Assembly: GCA_963693285.1 (NCBI GenBank) | Contig: OY848917.1 | Coordinates: 28,903,245 to 28,967,244 of the forward strand | Direction of reading: 5' to 3' | Origin: Xestospongia muta | Taxonomy: Eukaryota > Porifera > Demospongiae > Haplosclerida > Petrosiidae | DNA: 64,000 nucleotides | Shown: piece after piece, positions 63,251 to 64,000 of the stretch | Layout: every line of letters starts with the position of its first letter | Numbering within the stretch: position 1 is the stretch's first letter | The notes under the pieces: model-generated | Told to the model about the DNA's origin: nothing | The model's input: only the letters and a program-made list of their open reading frames with translations | Databases searched by the model: none | Program-made: the position numbers and the translations under genes

Positions 63251-64000
63251 GACATCCTTTGATAGTTTTTGTGTGTTACTTTGTGTAGCATAAAATTTTG
63301 TAGTAGTAATTTCAAAATTGGTTGTTCTACTCATGAAAAATATCTCATACTAATATTAAACCCTATTTGTCATAATACCATAAAAGTTATCAAATTATTT
63401 ACTTTAATGTGATAGTTACATTAGTGAATATCACATCCTTCATGTCTGGCAGTAGTAAGGATATTGAGTACAAATACTTTCCTGTTTTAGATTTGAAGAA
63501 AATATAGAATGAAACACTGGCAAATGTCTAGAGCTCAGACATTTTTTAACGAGTTTCATTATAACATTAACAAACTACAGGCAGTCTTTCAATTCTCTCC
63601 TGCCATAATTATTCAGATAAATTATTAAGGATCTTTTGCTTTCATTCATTCACATAAGGTCACATATACTTTTAGTTTCAATTTTTATTTTATCTGGGTC
63701 AGTGGACTCATTTTCAAAACAACATCAACAACTTTTAATTTTACACAGTTTCTTTTTTAAAGTCTTGTAATAGTCATATATCTGTACACATTGAAAATTA
63801 CATCTCACCTACAAAGTATGAGTATCATGATAAACTGTCTTAAAATTGTAGTTGACTATCTAATACTATTATTGCTATCATATTGTGGTTGTATATGACT
63901 ACATTTGTGGAAAGATTGCTTTATTAAACGTGTGTTTTTGACTTATTGTTTAGGCATTTTTAAATACGGCATACTAGTACTATAAAAGGATGTTTGTGTG
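63251..64000. other. Intron or flank after the right talin-like exon 8
   Basis: Matches 50335-50530 and then 51785-52380 of the left copy. No exon was recognised. The point where the left copy carries the 1,254-base transposon is an empty site at about 63440. Confidence 0.7.

Larger units (their letters stand above)
56500..64000. repeat. Segmental duplication, right copy
   Basis: Direct-orientation partner of 42690-52420, running off the right edge of the window. It contains a MITE at 57844-58077, a shorter gypsy remnant at 58415-59235 and the second talin-like gene. The stretch 59236-60517 is non-coding and nearly identical to 46661-48082. Confidence 0.9.

Overview
The window looks like nuclear DNA of an early-branching animal, most likely a demosponge such as Amphimedon; this is an inference. 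The sequence is AT-rich. Most recognised introns are only 37-60 bases long with GT-AG borders. SRCR domains are expanded, and SRCR, Ig, EGF, IgGFc-binding and adhesion-GPCR modules sit side by side. There is no bacterial gene organisation.

Left part (1-12.3 kb): decayed genes and transposons. On the minus strand lie a MULE/SWIM-type transposase remnant, a ubiquitin-specific protease (USP) pseudogene and an IgGFc-binding-domain pseudogene. On the plus strand follows a truncated, frameshifted copy of the adhesion GPCR, cut off by the 3' end of a non-LTR retrotransposon.

Centre (12.37-33.82 kb): the main gene. By hand I could join 77 exons with consistent reading phase into one open frame of about 4,815 residues. 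The order is signal peptide, 26 complete SRCR domains plus one clipped SRCR exon, eight Ig-like domains, one EGF, one more Ig, a HormR-like domain, a GAIN region with an intact GPS, seven membrane segments and a charged cytoplasmic tail. Twenty-four of the SRCR domains lie in twelve near-identical 859-base units that carry their introns with them. A hAT transposon remnant sits inside the first SRCR intron and a perfect inverted-repeat MITE lies between Ig domains 3 and 4.

Next (35.3-41.3 kb): a second secreted or receptor-type gene with signal peptide, Cys-rich and EGF modules and a row of very divergent SRCR-like domains. It carries stops and frameshifts and is probably a pseudogene. An 81-base minisatellite that appears to come from hAT terminal sequence follows at 41.6-42.5 kb.

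Right part (42.7-64 kb): a large direct segmental duplication (about 42.7-52.4 kb and 56.5 kb to the window end). Each copy holds a Ty3/gypsy remnant, several MITEs and a short talin-like gene. That gene encodes the F2-F3 part of a FERM domain, then a 24-residue tandem repeat, and in copy 1 a coiled-coil exon; I see no talin rod. The two copies differ by transposon insertions, internal deletions and repeat number. Between them lie kinase, Merlin-type transposase and B-box fragments.

All gene models are hand-built from splice signals and reading phase. No transcript or database search was available.
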